Positions 51,412 through 60,301 of a stretch of 64,000 bases of DNA are shown here, in pieces. The position numbers and the translations under genes are program-made. How positions within the stretch are numbered: position 1 is the first letter of the stretch; every line of letters begins with the position of its first letter. A model generated the notes under the pieces. It worked only from the letters and a program-made list of their open reading frames with translations. It was not told where the DNA came from and ran no database searches. The DNA comes from Opitutaceae bacterium (GTDB taxonomy: Bacteria > Verrucomicrobiota > Verrucomicrobiia > Opitutales > Opitutaceae). The stretch lies in the NCBI GenBank assembly GCA_024233285.1, contig JACKPU010000002.1, positions 124,001 through 188,000 on the forward strand. Direction: 5' to 3'.

Positions 51412-53916
51412 TCAGGTTGTCGCCGGTGGTTCCGCGGCGGCCGGCGGCTCGTCCGCTGACGGGGTGCCGGCCGCTTCCTGTTCTTCGTCGGTCTCAACGA
51501 TGCGGGCGATGCTGAGGATGCTGTCCCCTTCGGCGAGGGTGAGCAGTTTCACGCCCTTGGCACCGCGGCCGGTTTCACGGATTTCCTTCACCCGCGTGCG
51601 GATGCTTTGGCCCTTGGTGGTGAGCAACATGACTTCGTCGGTGTCGTGCACGCTAAGGGCACCGGCCACCGCGACACTGTCGTCGTCGGGCAGGTCGATG
51701 GCGATGACGCCGGAGCCGCCGCGCTTGGTGAGGCGATAATCTTCGAACGGGGTGCGTTTGCCGATGCCGTCGCCACGGGCGACGAGCAGACGGGCTTCGT
51801 GATCGCAGACTTCGATCGCCTGCACGTAATCACCGGCGATCTTGAAGCGCATGCCGGTGACACCCTGGGTGTCGCGGCCCTGGTCGCGGAGATCGGATTC
51901 GTTGAAACGCACGGCCTGACCGCGATGCGAAACGAGGATGATCTCGTTTTCGCCGTTGGTCAGCACGCAGCCGACGAGACTGTCGTCATCGCCCAGCTTG
52001 ATACCGCGCAGCCCGCCTTCGCGCGTGGCGTTGGTGTAGTCGGCGAGGTTGGTTTTCTTGGTGATGCCGTTCTTGGTGGCCATCACCAGGTGCAGATTGG
52101 CGTCAAAATCCTGCACGCAGATCATGGCGGCGATGCGTTCGCCCTCGGAGAGCGCGAGGAAGGATTTCGTGGACTTGCCCTTCGACGCGCGCGTGCCTTC
52201 GGGCACATCGTAAACCTTCTTCGCGAGGCACTGGCCGGTCGTGGTGAGGAAGAGAATGTAATCGTGCGTCGAGGCGGTGAACAGATGTTCGACGAAGTCC
52301 TCGTCGTAGGTGTCCGTGCCGATGACGCCCTTGCCGCCGCGTTTTTGCGAACGGTATTCGGCGACGGGGGTGCGTTTGATGAAGCCGAGGTGCGAGACGG
52401 TGATGACGCAGCCTTCGTTGGGGATCACGTCTTCCATGCGGAACTCGCCCACGGCGGCGGTGATCTCGGTGCGGCGCGGCGAGGAGTATTTCTCCTTCAT
52501 CTCGAGCAGCTCCTTTTTGATCAGCGCGAGCAGCTTTTCCTCGGAGGCGAGAATGCTGCGAAGCTCCTCGATGATGATCATGAGCTCGCGATATTCGGCC
52601 TCGATCTTGTCGCGTTCCAGACCGGTGAGTTGGTAGAGGCGCAGTTCGAGAATGGCGTCGGTCTGGCGCTCGGAGAGCGGATACTTGGCCATCAACCGCT
52701 CCTTGGCCTCGGCGCGATTGGAAGAGGCGCGGATGATCTTTACGAAGTCATCAAGGTTATCGAGGGCGATGATGTAGCCCTCGAGGATGTGGGCGCGGTC
52801 CTCGGCCTGCTTGAGGCGGAACTTGGTGCGGCGCGTGACGACATCGCGGCGGTGCTCGATGTAGCAGTCGATGAGCTCCTTGATGTTCATCTGCTTCGGA
52901 CGCTTCTGGTCGAGCGCGAGCAGGGTGACGCCGAAGGAGGATTCGAGCGCGGTCTTCTGGAAGAGCTGGTTGAGGATCGGTTTGGCCTGTTCGCCACGCT
53001 TCAATTCGACGACGATGCGGGTGTTCTCGTCGGACTCGTCGCGCAGGTCGCGGATGCCGTCGATCGACTTCTGCGATACGAGCTCCGCGATCTTGGTGAC
53101 GAGGTTGGCGCGGTTGACGTTGTAGGGGATCTCCGTGATGACGATCTGCTCCATGCCACCCTTGGTTTCCTCGGTGTGGGCGCGGCCTTTGATGCGGACA
53201 ATGCCGCGGCCGGTGGTCAGGTAGCTGAGAATGCCCTCGCGCCCGGCGATGACGCCGCCGGTGGGAAAATCGGGGCCCTTGATGATTTCGCAGAGCGATT
53301 CAACGGAGATGCCGGGGTTATCGATGATGGCGCAGGTCGCCTCGATGAGTTCGTCGAGATTGTGCGGCGGGATGTTCGTCGCCATGCCGACGGCGATACC
53401 GGTCGAGCCGTTCATCAACAGGTTGGGCAGCGCGGACGGGAGGACGGTCGGCTCGGTCGTCGATTCCTTGTAGTTCGGGGCGAAATCGACGGTGTCCTCC
53501 TCGATGTTCTTGATGAGGTCCTCGGCGATTTCGTTCAAACGACACTCGGTGTATCGATACGCGGCCGGCGGATCGCCGTCCACGGAACCGAAGTTGCCCT
53601 GCGGATCAATCAGCGGGTAGCGCATGACCCAGGTTTGGGCGAGGCGCACGAGCGTGTCGTAAACCGATGAGTCGCCGTGCGGGTGATAGTTTTTCAGCAC
53701 TTCACCGACGACGCCGGCGCACTTGTCGAACGAGCGATTGTGCAGCAGGCCTTCGCGCAGCATCGCGTAGAGGATGCGGCGTTGCACGGGCTTGAGGCCG
53801 TCGCGCGCATCGGGCAACGCGCGGGAGATGATGACCGACATCGAATAATCGATGTAAGCGGTCTGCATGATGTCGGTGATATTGGCCGACGAAAGTTTTT
53901 CAGAAGCGGTATACAC
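51412..53916 (-). CDS. gyrA: DNA gyrase subunit A
   Basis: Breakage-reunion subunit of gyrase. 834 residues from a GTG start (VYTASEKLSSANITDIM). The catalytic Tyr is in AAYRYTECRLNEIAEDL. The quinolone region reads HPHGDSSVYDTLVRLAQ with Ser and Asp at the positions equivalent to E. coli 83 and 87, the susceptible residues. The GyrA box is present as SQKRGGKGVIG, which makes this gyrase rather than topoisomerase IV. The C-terminal six-bladed domain follows, ending in an acidic/Ala-Pro-rich tail. It lies 31 bp after gyrB in one operon. Confidence 0.97.
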   Translation of the reverse strand: MYTASEKLSSANITDIMQTAYIDYSMSVIISRALPDARDGLKPVQRRILYAMLREGLLHNRSFDKCAGVVGEVLKNYHPHGDSSVYDTLVRLAQTWVMRYPLIDPQGNFGSVDGDPPAAYRYTECRLNEIAEDLIKNIEEDTVDFAPNYKESTTEPTVLPSALPNLLMNGSTGIAVGMATNIPPHNLDELIEATCAIIDNPGISVESLCEIIKGPDFPTGGVIAGREGILSYLTTGRGIVRIKGRAHTEETKGGMEQIVITEIPYNVNRANLVTKIAELVSQKSIDGIRDLRDESDENTRIVVELKRGEQAKPILNQLFQKTALESSFGVTLLALDQKRPKQMNIKELIDCYIEHRRDVVTRRTKFRLKQAEDRAHILEGYIIALDNLDDFVKIIRASSNRAEAKERLMAKYPLSERQTDAILELRLYQLTGLERDKIEAEYRELMIIIEELRSILASEEKLLALIKKELLEMKEKYSSPRRTEITAAVGEFRMEDVIPNEGCVITVSHLGFIKRTPVAEYRSQKRGGKGVIGTDTYDEDFVEHLFTASTHDYILFLTTTGQCLAKKVYDVPEGTRASKGKSTKSFLALSEGERIAAMICVQDFDANLHLVMATKNGITKKTNLADYTNATREGGLRGIKLGDDDSLVGCVLTNGENEIILVSHRGQAVRFNESDLRDQGRDTQGVTGMRFKIAGDYVQAIEVCDHEARLLVARGDGIGKRTPFEDYRLTKRGGSGVIAIDLPDDDSVAVAGALSVHDTDEVMLLTTKGQSIRTRVKEIRETGRGAKGVKLLTLAEGDSILSIARIVETDEEQEAAGTPSADEPPAAAEPPATT

Positions 53917-53947
53917 GGAAAGAAAAGGGGCTACAGGCGGACGTGAT

Positions 53948-56470
53948 TCAGACGTCGAGATAGGAGACGTTCAGGGCGTTGTCCTCAATGAACTGGCGGC
54001 GGGGCGGCACCTCGTCGCCCATGAGGAGGGTGAACAGCGCGTCGGCCTTGGCGGCGTCGTTGATGGAGACCTTCAGGAGGCGGCGCTTCTCGGGGTCCAT
54101 GGTGGTTTCGAAGAGCTGCTTGGGATTCATTTCGCCGAGACCTTTGTATCGCTGGATCGAAAGGCCTTTGCGACCGAGCACCCGGATATGGGAAACGATA
54201 TCGAGCGGGGCGAAGAGCTCGGTCTTGGTCTCCGACTTCTGGCCGGGATTCTCGGTGATGACGAATCGGGCGGTCTCGGTCGCGGTGAAACGATTGATAT
54301 CGAGGCCGATTGCGGCGATGGCCTTGAGAAGCTTGGCCATCTCGTTGCTTTCGAAAATTTCGTGCAGCGTAACGCGGGTGGTGACCGCAGGCTTCTTGTC
54401 GGCGGCGTTGTCGTCGTGTTCGATCGAATCGGCATCAAGACCGTGGGCGGCGGTGAATTGGGCGCGGGCGGATTCGTCGCGCAGGAATTCGTGGCGCTCT
54501 TCGTTGCCCTCGCGAATGCGCGCGATATAACGCGGCAGAGCGTGCGTTTCGGGATCCCGAGCCTCGAGATATTCGGCGAGCGAGGCGCCGTAGCGTGAAA
54601 CGCCGGTGCCGAGCTTTTCGAGCGCGGCGAGGTTCTCGACGATCTTGTCGATCTGCGCGGGCGCGAAGACATGCTGGTCCTTGAGGCGGGTGAGCACGAC
54701 ATCCTCGGAGCCGAGCTCGAGGAGGATGCGGTTGAGCTGTTCATCGTTGTCGATGTATTGCTCGCGCTTCTTGCGTTTGATTTTGTAGAGCGGCGGCTGG
54801 GCGATGTAGACAAAGCCCTTGTCGAACAGGCCGCGCATCTGGCGATAGAGGAAGGTCAGCAGCAGGGTGCGGATGTGTGAGCCGTCGACGTCGGCGTCGG
54901 TCATGATGATGACCTTGTGGTAACGCGCCTTGTCGGGATTGAAGGCCGACTCGTCCTCGCCGGTTCCGATACCGGTGCCAATGGCGGTGATGAGGGTGCG
55001 GATTTCCTCGTTGTTGAGCACCTTGTCGAGCTGGGCTTTCTCCGAATTGATGAGTTTGCCGCGCAACGGAAGAATCGCCTGGAAGCGACGGTCGCGGCCC
55101 TGTTTGGCGGAGCCGCCGGCGGAGTCACCTTCGACGATATAGAGTTCGGTGAGCGACGGATCGCGTTCGGAACAGTCGGCGAGTTTGCCGGGTAGTCCGC
55201 CGCCAGATAGGGCGCCCTTGCGGATGGTTTCGCGGGCCTTGCGGGCGGCTTCACGGGCGCGGGCGGCATTGAGACCCTTGTCGAGGACGCGCTTGGCGAC
55301 CTGGGGGTTAGTCTCGAAGTGCATCATCAAGCCCTCGTAGGAGGCGGAGCCGACGATGCGCTCGACCTCGGGGGAAAGGAGTTTGACCTTGGTTTGTGAT
55401 TCAAACTTCGGATCGCTGTGCTTGATCGAGATGACGGCGGCGAGGCCTTCGCGCACATCGTCACCGGTGATCTGCGGATCCTTGTCCTTCAGCATGTTGT
55501 TGGACTTGGCGAACTGGTTGATCGCGCGGGTGAGGGCGCTGCGGAAGCCGGAGAGATGGGTGCCGCCGTCGGGGTTGTGAATCGTGTTGGTGTAGCAGAG
55601 GACCTGGTCGTTGTAGGAATCGTTGTATTGCAGAACGACCTCGACGTGGATTTCGACCGGTTTGTCGTCGATGGTTTCCGAGATGATCTTCGTCATCCGG
55701 ATCGGCTTGGGGAAGAGCGCGGTCTTGCCTTGGTTGAGCTGCTTCACGAACTCCTCGACACCGTCCTTGTAGTAGTAGGTTTCGGGCTTGGCGTTGGCGG
55801 GGCGCTCGTCGAGGAAAACGATTTCGAGGCCGGAATTGAGGAAGGCGAGTTCGCGCAGGCGTTGGGCGATGCGTTCGGCGACAAAGACGGTGGTCTCGCG
55901 GAAGATCTCCGGATCGGGCTTGAACGTGATGTAGGTGCCGGTGCCGCGGGCTTTGCCGATGACTTCGAGCTTCTTCATGGTCTTGCCGCGCTCGAATTTC
56001 ATGTGGTGGACCTGGCCGCCGCGGGAAACCTCGACTTCAAACCATTCGGAGACGGCGTTGACGCACTTGGCGCCGACACCGTGGGTGCCGCCGGAGAACT
56101 TGTAACCGCCCTGGCCGTATTTGCCGCCGGAGTGGAGGGTCGTCAGGACGAGCTCGACGCCGGGCAGGCCGGACTCCTTGTTGAGGTCGACCGGAATGCC
56201 GCGGCCATTGTCGCGGATCGAGATGGAGCCGTCGACGTGGATATTGACCTCGATTCGCGAGCAATGGCCCGCGAGGTGTTCGTCGACCGAGTTGTCGAGG
56301 ACTTCGGAAACGCAGTGGTGGAGGGCGCGTTCGTCGGTGCCGCCGATATACATGCCGGGCTTTTTGCGCACGGCTTCCAAGCCCTTGAGCTGGCCGAGTT
56401 GATCGGCGTTGTAAGCGTTGGAATTCGCTGGATTGGAAGCGGGGGTTGCGGAGTCGGCAGAGTCGGACAT
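53948..56470 (-). CDS. gyrB: DNA gyrase subunit B
   Basis: ATPase and TOPRIM subunit of gyrase. 840 residues from the ATG at 56470 (MSDSADSATP), excluding an unlikely 20-residue extension. The GHKL ATPase opens with LKGLEAVRKKPGMYIGGTD, has the catalytic-Glu region VLDNSVDEHLAGHC and ISIRDNGRGIPV. TOPRIM residues are in VEGDSAGGSAKQGRDR, LPLRGKLINSEKAQ and IMTDADVDGSHIRT. An insert of about 150 residues relative to short GyrB lies in the C-terminal half (LARLEARDPETHALPRYIAR region). gyrB leads the gyrB-gyrA pair. Confidence 0.97.
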   Translation of the reverse strand: MSDSADSATPASNPANSNAYNADQLGQLKGLEAVRKKPGMYIGGTDERALHHCVSEVLDNSVDEHLAGHCSRIEVNIHVDGSISIRDNGRGIPVDLNKESGLPGVELVLTTLHSGGKYGQGGYKFSGGTHGVGAKCVNAVSEWFEVEVSRGGQVHHMKFERGKTMKKLEVIGKARGTGTYITFKPDPEIFRETTVFVAERIAQRLRELAFLNSGLEIVFLDERPANAKPETYYYKDGVEEFVKQLNQGKTALFPKPIRMTKIISETIDDKPVEIHVEVVLQYNDSYNDQVLCYTNTIHNPDGGTHLSGFRSALTRAINQFAKSNNMLKDKDPQITGDDVREGLAAVISIKHSDPKFESQTKVKLLSPEVERIVGSASYEGLMMHFETNPQVAKRVLDKGLNAARAREAARKARETIRKGALSGGGLPGKLADCSERDPSLTELYIVEGDSAGGSAKQGRDRRFQAILPLRGKLINSEKAQLDKVLNNEEIRTLITAIGTGIGTGEDESAFNPDKARYHKVIIMTDADVDGSHIRTLLLTFLYRQMRGLFDKGFVYIAQPPLYKIKRKKREQYIDNDEQLNRILLELGSEDVVLTRLKDQHVFAPAQIDKIVENLAALEKLGTGVSRYGASLAEYLEARDPETHALPRYIARIREGNEERHEFLRDESARAQFTAAHGLDADSIEHDDNAADKKPAVTTRVTLHEIFESNEMAKLLKAIAAIGLDINRFTATETARFVITENPGQKSETKTELFAPLDIVSHIRVLGRKGLSIQRYKGLGEMNPKQLFETTMDPEKRRLLKVSINDAAKADALFTLLMGDEVPPRRQFIEDNALNVSYLDV

Positions 56471-56636
56471 GAACGGGTTTGGTGAAGTGAAATTCGGAAT
56501 GGGAAATCCTCGTTTGAAACGGTTCCGCACGCGAGGGTTTTTTTAGGAAAAAACCACCTCATAAGGGCCTTAATTTTGGCCATTACGGGGAGGTTTCAAT
56601 TGACCGGGGTGGGGACAGCGGCAAGCTGGCGCCACC

Positions 56637-57350
56637 ATGCTGAGTCCGGTGCTTGAAAAGCTGTTAATCCTGCAAGATCGGGACACAAAACGACTGGGCT
56701 TGGCGGCCCAAATCAAGGCCGTGCCGGCGGATGTCGCGCTGGTGGAGCAAAAGATTGCCGCGGAGAAGGCGGCCATCGATCAAGCCCGCGATGAGTTGCG
56801 GCACTTGGAGTCGCAAAAAAAGCTGCTCGAAACCGAGATTGGGTCCGCCGAGGACAAGCTGGCCAAATACCGCACACAGCAGCTGTCAGTGAAGAAAAAC
56901 GACGAGTATCAGGCGCTGGGCCATGAAATCGCGACGATGGAGGGCCAGGTTGGCGAGTTGGAGGGCAAAGAGCTCGAAATCATGTATGCCATCGACGCGG
57001 CCAAGGAGCGTTTCAACGCCGCCGAAAAGGTATTGAGAGAAAATATTTCCGGACACGAATCGCGCATCGCCACGCTCAAAGAGCGCGAGACCAACCTAGA
57101 AGCCGAACTTGCCGAGGTGACTGCCGAGGTGGCCGCGGCGCGCGAGCCGGTCGGCGAACCGGCGTTGCGGGTTTATGACCGCATCGCGGCCCGGCAGATG
57201 CCGGTGGTCGTGCCGTTGCAACACGGCAAGTGCGGCGGGTGCCATTTGAAGGTTTCATCCGAGGTCGAATCCGCGGCGCGAGGTAAATCCGCGGACACCC
57301 AACTCGCGACTTGCGACCAGTGTGGACGCTTGGTTTATTGGGAATCCTAG
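56637..57350 (+). CDS. coiled-coil zinc-ribbon protein (CT398-like)
   Basis: 237 residues. A long antiparallel coiled coil occupies about residues 12-175 (heptads such as ALVEQKIAAEKAAIDQAR). The C-terminal zinc ribbon has two Cys pairs, KCGGCHLKVS and ATCDQCGRLVYW. CT398-like proteins are thought to interact with large partners such as RNA polymerase sigma-54 or secretion components, but no enzymatic role is set. Divergent from gyrB across 166 bp. Its stop codon TAG is also the first bases of the rnpB P1 helix. Confidence 0.85.
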   Translation: MLSPVLEKLLILQDRDTKRLGLAAQIKAVPADVALVEQKIAAEKAAIDQARDELRHLESQKKLLETEIGSAEDKLAKYRTQQLSVKKNDEYQALGHEIATMEGQVGELEGKELEIMYAIDAAKERFNAAEKVLRENISGHESRIATLKERETNLEAELAEVTAEVAAAREPVGEPALRVYDRIAARQMPVVVPLQHGKCGGCHLKVSSEVESAARGKSADTQLATCDQCGRLVYWES

Positions 57351-57807
57351 TTTTGGGGCCTGATTGTCGCTCCGAGTTCTTTGATCCCAAGGTGCGGGTA
57401 ATGCCGCGCCGGTTAGAAACTTGGAGAGGAAAGTCCGGACACCACCGGGCAGGATGCCGTGCGAGGGCGACCAAGCACGGGCGGCGCGCGTCAAGGCGCG
57501 TTGACGGACAGTGTCACAGAGAACAAACCGCCCGGCGGGCAACCGTCAGGTAAGGGTGAAAAGGTGGGGTAAGAGCCCACCGCGCCGCTGGTGACAGCGG
57601 TGGCACGAAAAACCCCATCCGGTGCAAGGCAAAATAGGAGACTGGGCGGCCCGTCCATTAGTCTCGGGTATGCCGCATCCGCCTACGCTCCACGCGAGTG
57701 GAGCTACGGCGCGACAAGTTCGCCGCGAGGCGGGCGTTGAGAGAAATGACAGTCGAACCCCGACTTGGTCGGGGGGAACAGAATCCGGCTTACCGGCCCC
57801 AAAACTA
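57348..57807 (+). ncRNA. rnpB: RNase P RNA, bacterial class A
   Basis: Catalytic RNA that removes 5' leaders from tRNA precursors. Signature blocks are present in order: GAGAGGAAAGTCCGGACACC (57422-57441 region), GTGTCACAGAGAACAAACC, AAGGGTGAAAAGGTGGGGTA, CGGTGCAAGGCAAAATAGG and, at the 3' end, ACAGAATCCGGCTTACC. The P1 helix closes perfectly: TAGTTTTGGGGCC at 57348-57360 with GGCCCCAAAACTA at 57795-57807, which sets the ends. The 5' end therefore overlaps the stop codon of the upstream gene. The promoter would have to lie inside that coding sequence, or the RNA is processed from a longer transcript. Confidence 0.97.
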
Positions 57808-57820
57808 GGCCTTTATGGGA

Positions 57821-59170
57821 TCAAAAATAACCCGCGTAAGCCGCGCGATCGGCGGCGGTGGTGAGTTCGCGCCATTTGGTGATGCCATAGGGATTGTCGG
57901 TATCGAAGTCCTCCAGCGATTCGTCGTAGTGAAATGCGGCGTTGCCCGTGACTTTGATGGTATCCGCGACAAATGAACCGCAGACGTCGCCGTTGCCGTT
58001 GATCGTCAGATCTGCGTTTGGCGCATAACAAAGGCCGGACAAAGTGCCGTTGCCCGCGATCTTGATGTCTTGGGCTATGCCGCTCGTGCTTGTGCCCCAA
58101 AGCTGGAAAGTCTGGGGTCGGGCGTTGGGATTGAGCAGGCCGTTGCCGGCGATACTGACATCGGCCTCGGTGTAGATGGTCAGCGAGGCTCCAGCGGCCA
58201 GATTGATGCCGGCGTTGCCAGCGATGGAAATGCCGGAGGTGCCGGCGCCCGCGGTGATGACGATTATGACGTCGCCCGTGATGTTAAGTTGCTTGGGGCC
58301 GCTCAGGCTGATGGACGGGATGCGCCAGGTTCCGCCGCCAAGGTTGGTGGTGTTGTTGATGGCCGCGATGGCGGTGCCGCCGCTTGGGGCTGTTACGGGT
58401 TCGAGGTTGGCGGTGAAGTCGGTTGACACGCTATTGGGGTCGAGCGTGCGCGCGGGCGTGCCGAACGGCCCGACGCGGCCATTGGGACCGACGCCGATGG
58501 CCGACAGCGAGGATCCACCCACGGCGGCGGTGCCCCAAATATCGGCATTGTTGACGCTGATGGTGGACGTGACATCGACACTGCCGATGCTGCCGGCGTC
58601 GTTGGCCACGCCTCCGCTATAAGGCACGATGACGGAGCCGTCGCCGTTGGGGTCGGAGTTCCAACTATCCACGGTGGCGTTGTTGCCGCTGAACGTAATC
58701 GAGTCCTTGGCCACGAGACCGAGAGCGAACTTGGAGCGCTTGCTTAAAGTGATCTCGATCCATTTCACGATGGGCGCGCCTTTGGGCAGGGTGATGGTGG
58801 ATTTGCCGATGATCAGCGGACTCGCCCCGAGGCCGGTGCGGTCGGTGACGAAGACTTGAACGGCGCCGGTGACGTTGCCGCCGTAATTGTAGGTGCCGAA
58901 TTTGTTGTAGGCGCTGTTGCCGGCACTCGTGTCCCAGGCCGTCCAACCGTTGCCGCTCGTGCGGTCTTCATTGTAGGACCACATGGCCTCCTCGATGCCC
59001 ATTTCGACGAGGTTCATTGCCGCGTTGGCGTAGAACGTGCGGTCGGCCAATCGCACGGAGTTGAGGCTCAGGTTGATGTAGGTGCCCAGCGAAACGGCAA
59101 TGACGGCGGAAAGCAACATGGCGACGATGAGAACGGCGCCGCGGTCGGAATGAGGGATGCGGTTATTCAT
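57821..59170 (-). CDS. PilX-like pilus assembly protein with DUF7305-type C-terminus (module A)
   Basis: 449 residues. It begins MNNRIPHSDRGAVLIVAMLL, a short charged stretch and one transmembrane helix as in PilX-like minor components, with no canonical GF/E prepilin site. The long C-terminal part is rich in Gly/Asn/Ser/Thr and beta strands (INVNNADIWGT-like, SGNNATVDSWNSDPNGDG), ending with YAPNADLTINGNGDV and VTGNAAFHYDESLEDF. It is a paralogue of 60300-61679, sharing many blocks including GNAAFHYDESL. A surface or pilus-tip role is suggested by context. Last gene of its leftward module. Confidence 0.72.
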   Translation of the reverse strand: MNNRIPHSDRGAVLIVAMLLSAVIAVSLGTYINLSLNSVRLADRTFYANAAMNLVEMGIEEAMWSYNEDRTSGNGWTAWDTSAGNSAYNKFGTYNYGGNVTGAVQVFVTDRTGLGASPLIIGKSTITLPKGAPIVKWIEITLSKRSKFALGLVAKDSITFSGNNATVDSWNSDPNGDGSVIVPYSGGVANDAGSIGSVDVTSTISVNNADIWGTAAVGGSSLSAIGVGPNGRVGPFGTPARTLDPNSVSTDFTANLEPVTAPSGGTAIAAINNTTNLGGGTWRIPSISLSGPKQLNITGDVIIVITAGAGTSGISIAGNAGINLAAGASLTIYTEADVSIAGNGLLNPNARPQTFQLWGTSTSGIAQDIKIAGNGTLSGLCYAPNADLTINGNGDVCGSFVADTIKVTGNAAFHYDESLEDFDTDNPYGITKWRELTTAADRAAYAGYF

Positions 59171-59175
59171 GGCGA

Positions 59176-59736
59176 TCAGGCACTGACGCTTTTGTTGCGG
59201 AGAATATAGCGCGCGGAGAGCACCGCGTTGGTGGCGGCCGCGGCCGTGACCCCTTTCATGGTGGTCTGGAGGGTCAGTTGGATTTGCTTCGTCTCAAGGT
59301 CGTTGCTGGCGACGTTGCTACCGCCGCCGGATACAAGCTTGTAGCGCTGAAACGCAAAGCTGGTGACGTTGCGCACGAGGGTGCGGGTGTCGGTCCCTTG
59401 GATGCGTTGAAAACTCCCTCCGCTGTAGGTGTAAATGACCGTGTAGCTCGACGCGGAGGTGGGAATCGTGAGCGTGATCTTGGTGCTGCTGGCCCAGGTG
59501 ATGGCGGTGGCCATGCGCACTTCCTGGCTGAACTGCTCCATGGCGCGGCGTGATTCGGCCTCCATGACGCAGTAATTGGCGGCGTTGTAGCCGCTGCGTC
59601 CGATCATCAGGAATGCCTGCAGAATGCCGATCAGGATGAAAGCCGAGATGCCGGTGCTGATGAGAATCTCGGTCAGGGTAAAGCCACGTGTGACCCGGCG
59701 CCGGGCGCGATCAATGAGCGGTGTAGTAAAAGTCAT
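59176..59736 (-). CDS. PilW-like prepilin (module A)
   Basis: 186 residues. Type IV prepilin N-terminus RRVTRGFTLTEILISTGISA, with cleavage after Gly18 and the Glu at +5, then one hydrophobic helix to about residue 42. The C-terminal part is beta-rich (KITLTIPTSASSYTVIYTYS). Processing by a prepilin peptidase and assembly as a minor pilin are expected. It overlaps the upstream PilV-like gene by 26 bp and lies 5 bp before the PilX-like gene. Paralogue of 61679-62278. Confidence 0.82.
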   Translation of the reverse strand: MTFTTPLIDRARRRVTRGFTLTEILISTGISAFILIGILQAFLMIGRSGYNAANYCVMEAESRRAMEQFSQEVRMATAITWASSTKITLTIPTSASSYTVIYTYSGGSFQRIQGTDTRTLVRNVTSFAFQRYKLVSGGGSNVASNDLETKQIQLTLQTTMKGVTAAAATNAVLSARYILRNKSVSA

Positions 59737-60181
59737 AGAGGCCGTCCTTGCAGTAGCGGGTGACGTAACTGTTGCTGTGAGCGCGCCCGTCCTGCCCGTT
59801 CCAGGAAACCGTCAGCGTGATTTCACGCATGTTGCTCTTGGGGGTGGTGATGGTGCGGGTGCAGGTGAATTTGCTGATGATGTTGTTCAGCGTGGCATCG
59901 AGGGTCGTCGAGGACCCGGAGCTGATGATGGAGGAGATGTCGACAGTCTCACTGGTGGACAGGGCCGTGAGCTGGGCCCAATTGAGCAGCCGAATGTTCT
60001 CCATCTCGCTTTGCATGATTTGGGCGGCGAGGGTCGAATTGCGCGCGGTGTCGATGGCACGCATGCCGAAGGTAAGCGTGGTCAGCGAGGTGGTGATGCC
60101 GAGCACCATGATGGTGGCGGCGACCATGACTTCGACGATGGTGAAGCCGGATGGGGTTTTGCGGGTGCGCCTGAACAACAT
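59711..60181 (-). CDS. PilV-like prepilin (module A)
   Basis: 156 residues. Leader MLFRRTRKTPSG is followed by FTIVEVMVAATIMVLGITTS, a canonical type III signal with Glu at +5. The C-terminal region ends DGRAHSNSYVTRYCKDGLYD and FYYTAH. It is a close counterpart of the prepilin part of the fusion at 62253-63362, which ends TGLYDYYYTAH, but here the leader starts with its own ATG. First gene of module A, preceded by 118 bp that probably hold the promoter and the terminator of module B. Confidence 0.84.
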   Translation of the reverse strand: MLFRRTRKTPSGFTIVEVMVAATIMVLGITTSLTTLTFGMRAIDTARNSTLAAQIMQSEMENIRLLNWAQLTALSTSETVDISSIISSGSSTTLDATLNNIISKFTCTRTITTPKSNMREITLTVSWNGQDGRAHSNSYVTRYCKDGLYDFYYTAH

Positions 60182-60239
60182 GCCGCCATGATAGATGGCA
60201 AGGCGGCATCGGGGTTAGGGGCGGAACGACTCCTTAAAC

Positions 60240-60301
60240 AGGCTTATTACGAATAGGCCTGAATCGTCCAAGGGGGAGTCATTCAGGTCCCAAGCGGACC
60301 T
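60240..60301 (-). terminator. two hairpins downstream of module B (possible terminator)
   Basis: AGGTCC-CAAGC-GGACCT (60285-60301) overlaps the PilX-like stop. A second near-perfect repeat, AGGCTTATT-ACG-AATAGGCCT (60240-60260), lies further along. T residues follow only weakly on the minus strand, so termination may be partial and allow read-through into module A. Confidence 0.4.

Noticed and set aside
51607..53670. 687-codon open frame on the plus strand
   Set aside because: It is the antisense of gyrA; the sequence is low-complexity Val/Asp/Gly/Ala and has no recognisable motif.
51412..53916. Topoisomerase IV subunit A instead of gyrase
   Set aside because: The GyrA-box glycine/basic motif is present and gyrB is adjacent, so gyrase is the better call.
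56471..56636. Riboswitch or leader RNA in the gyrB/zinc-ribbon gap
   Set aside because: Only weak dyads around GGCC; no recognised leader family. It probably just holds the two divergent promoters.
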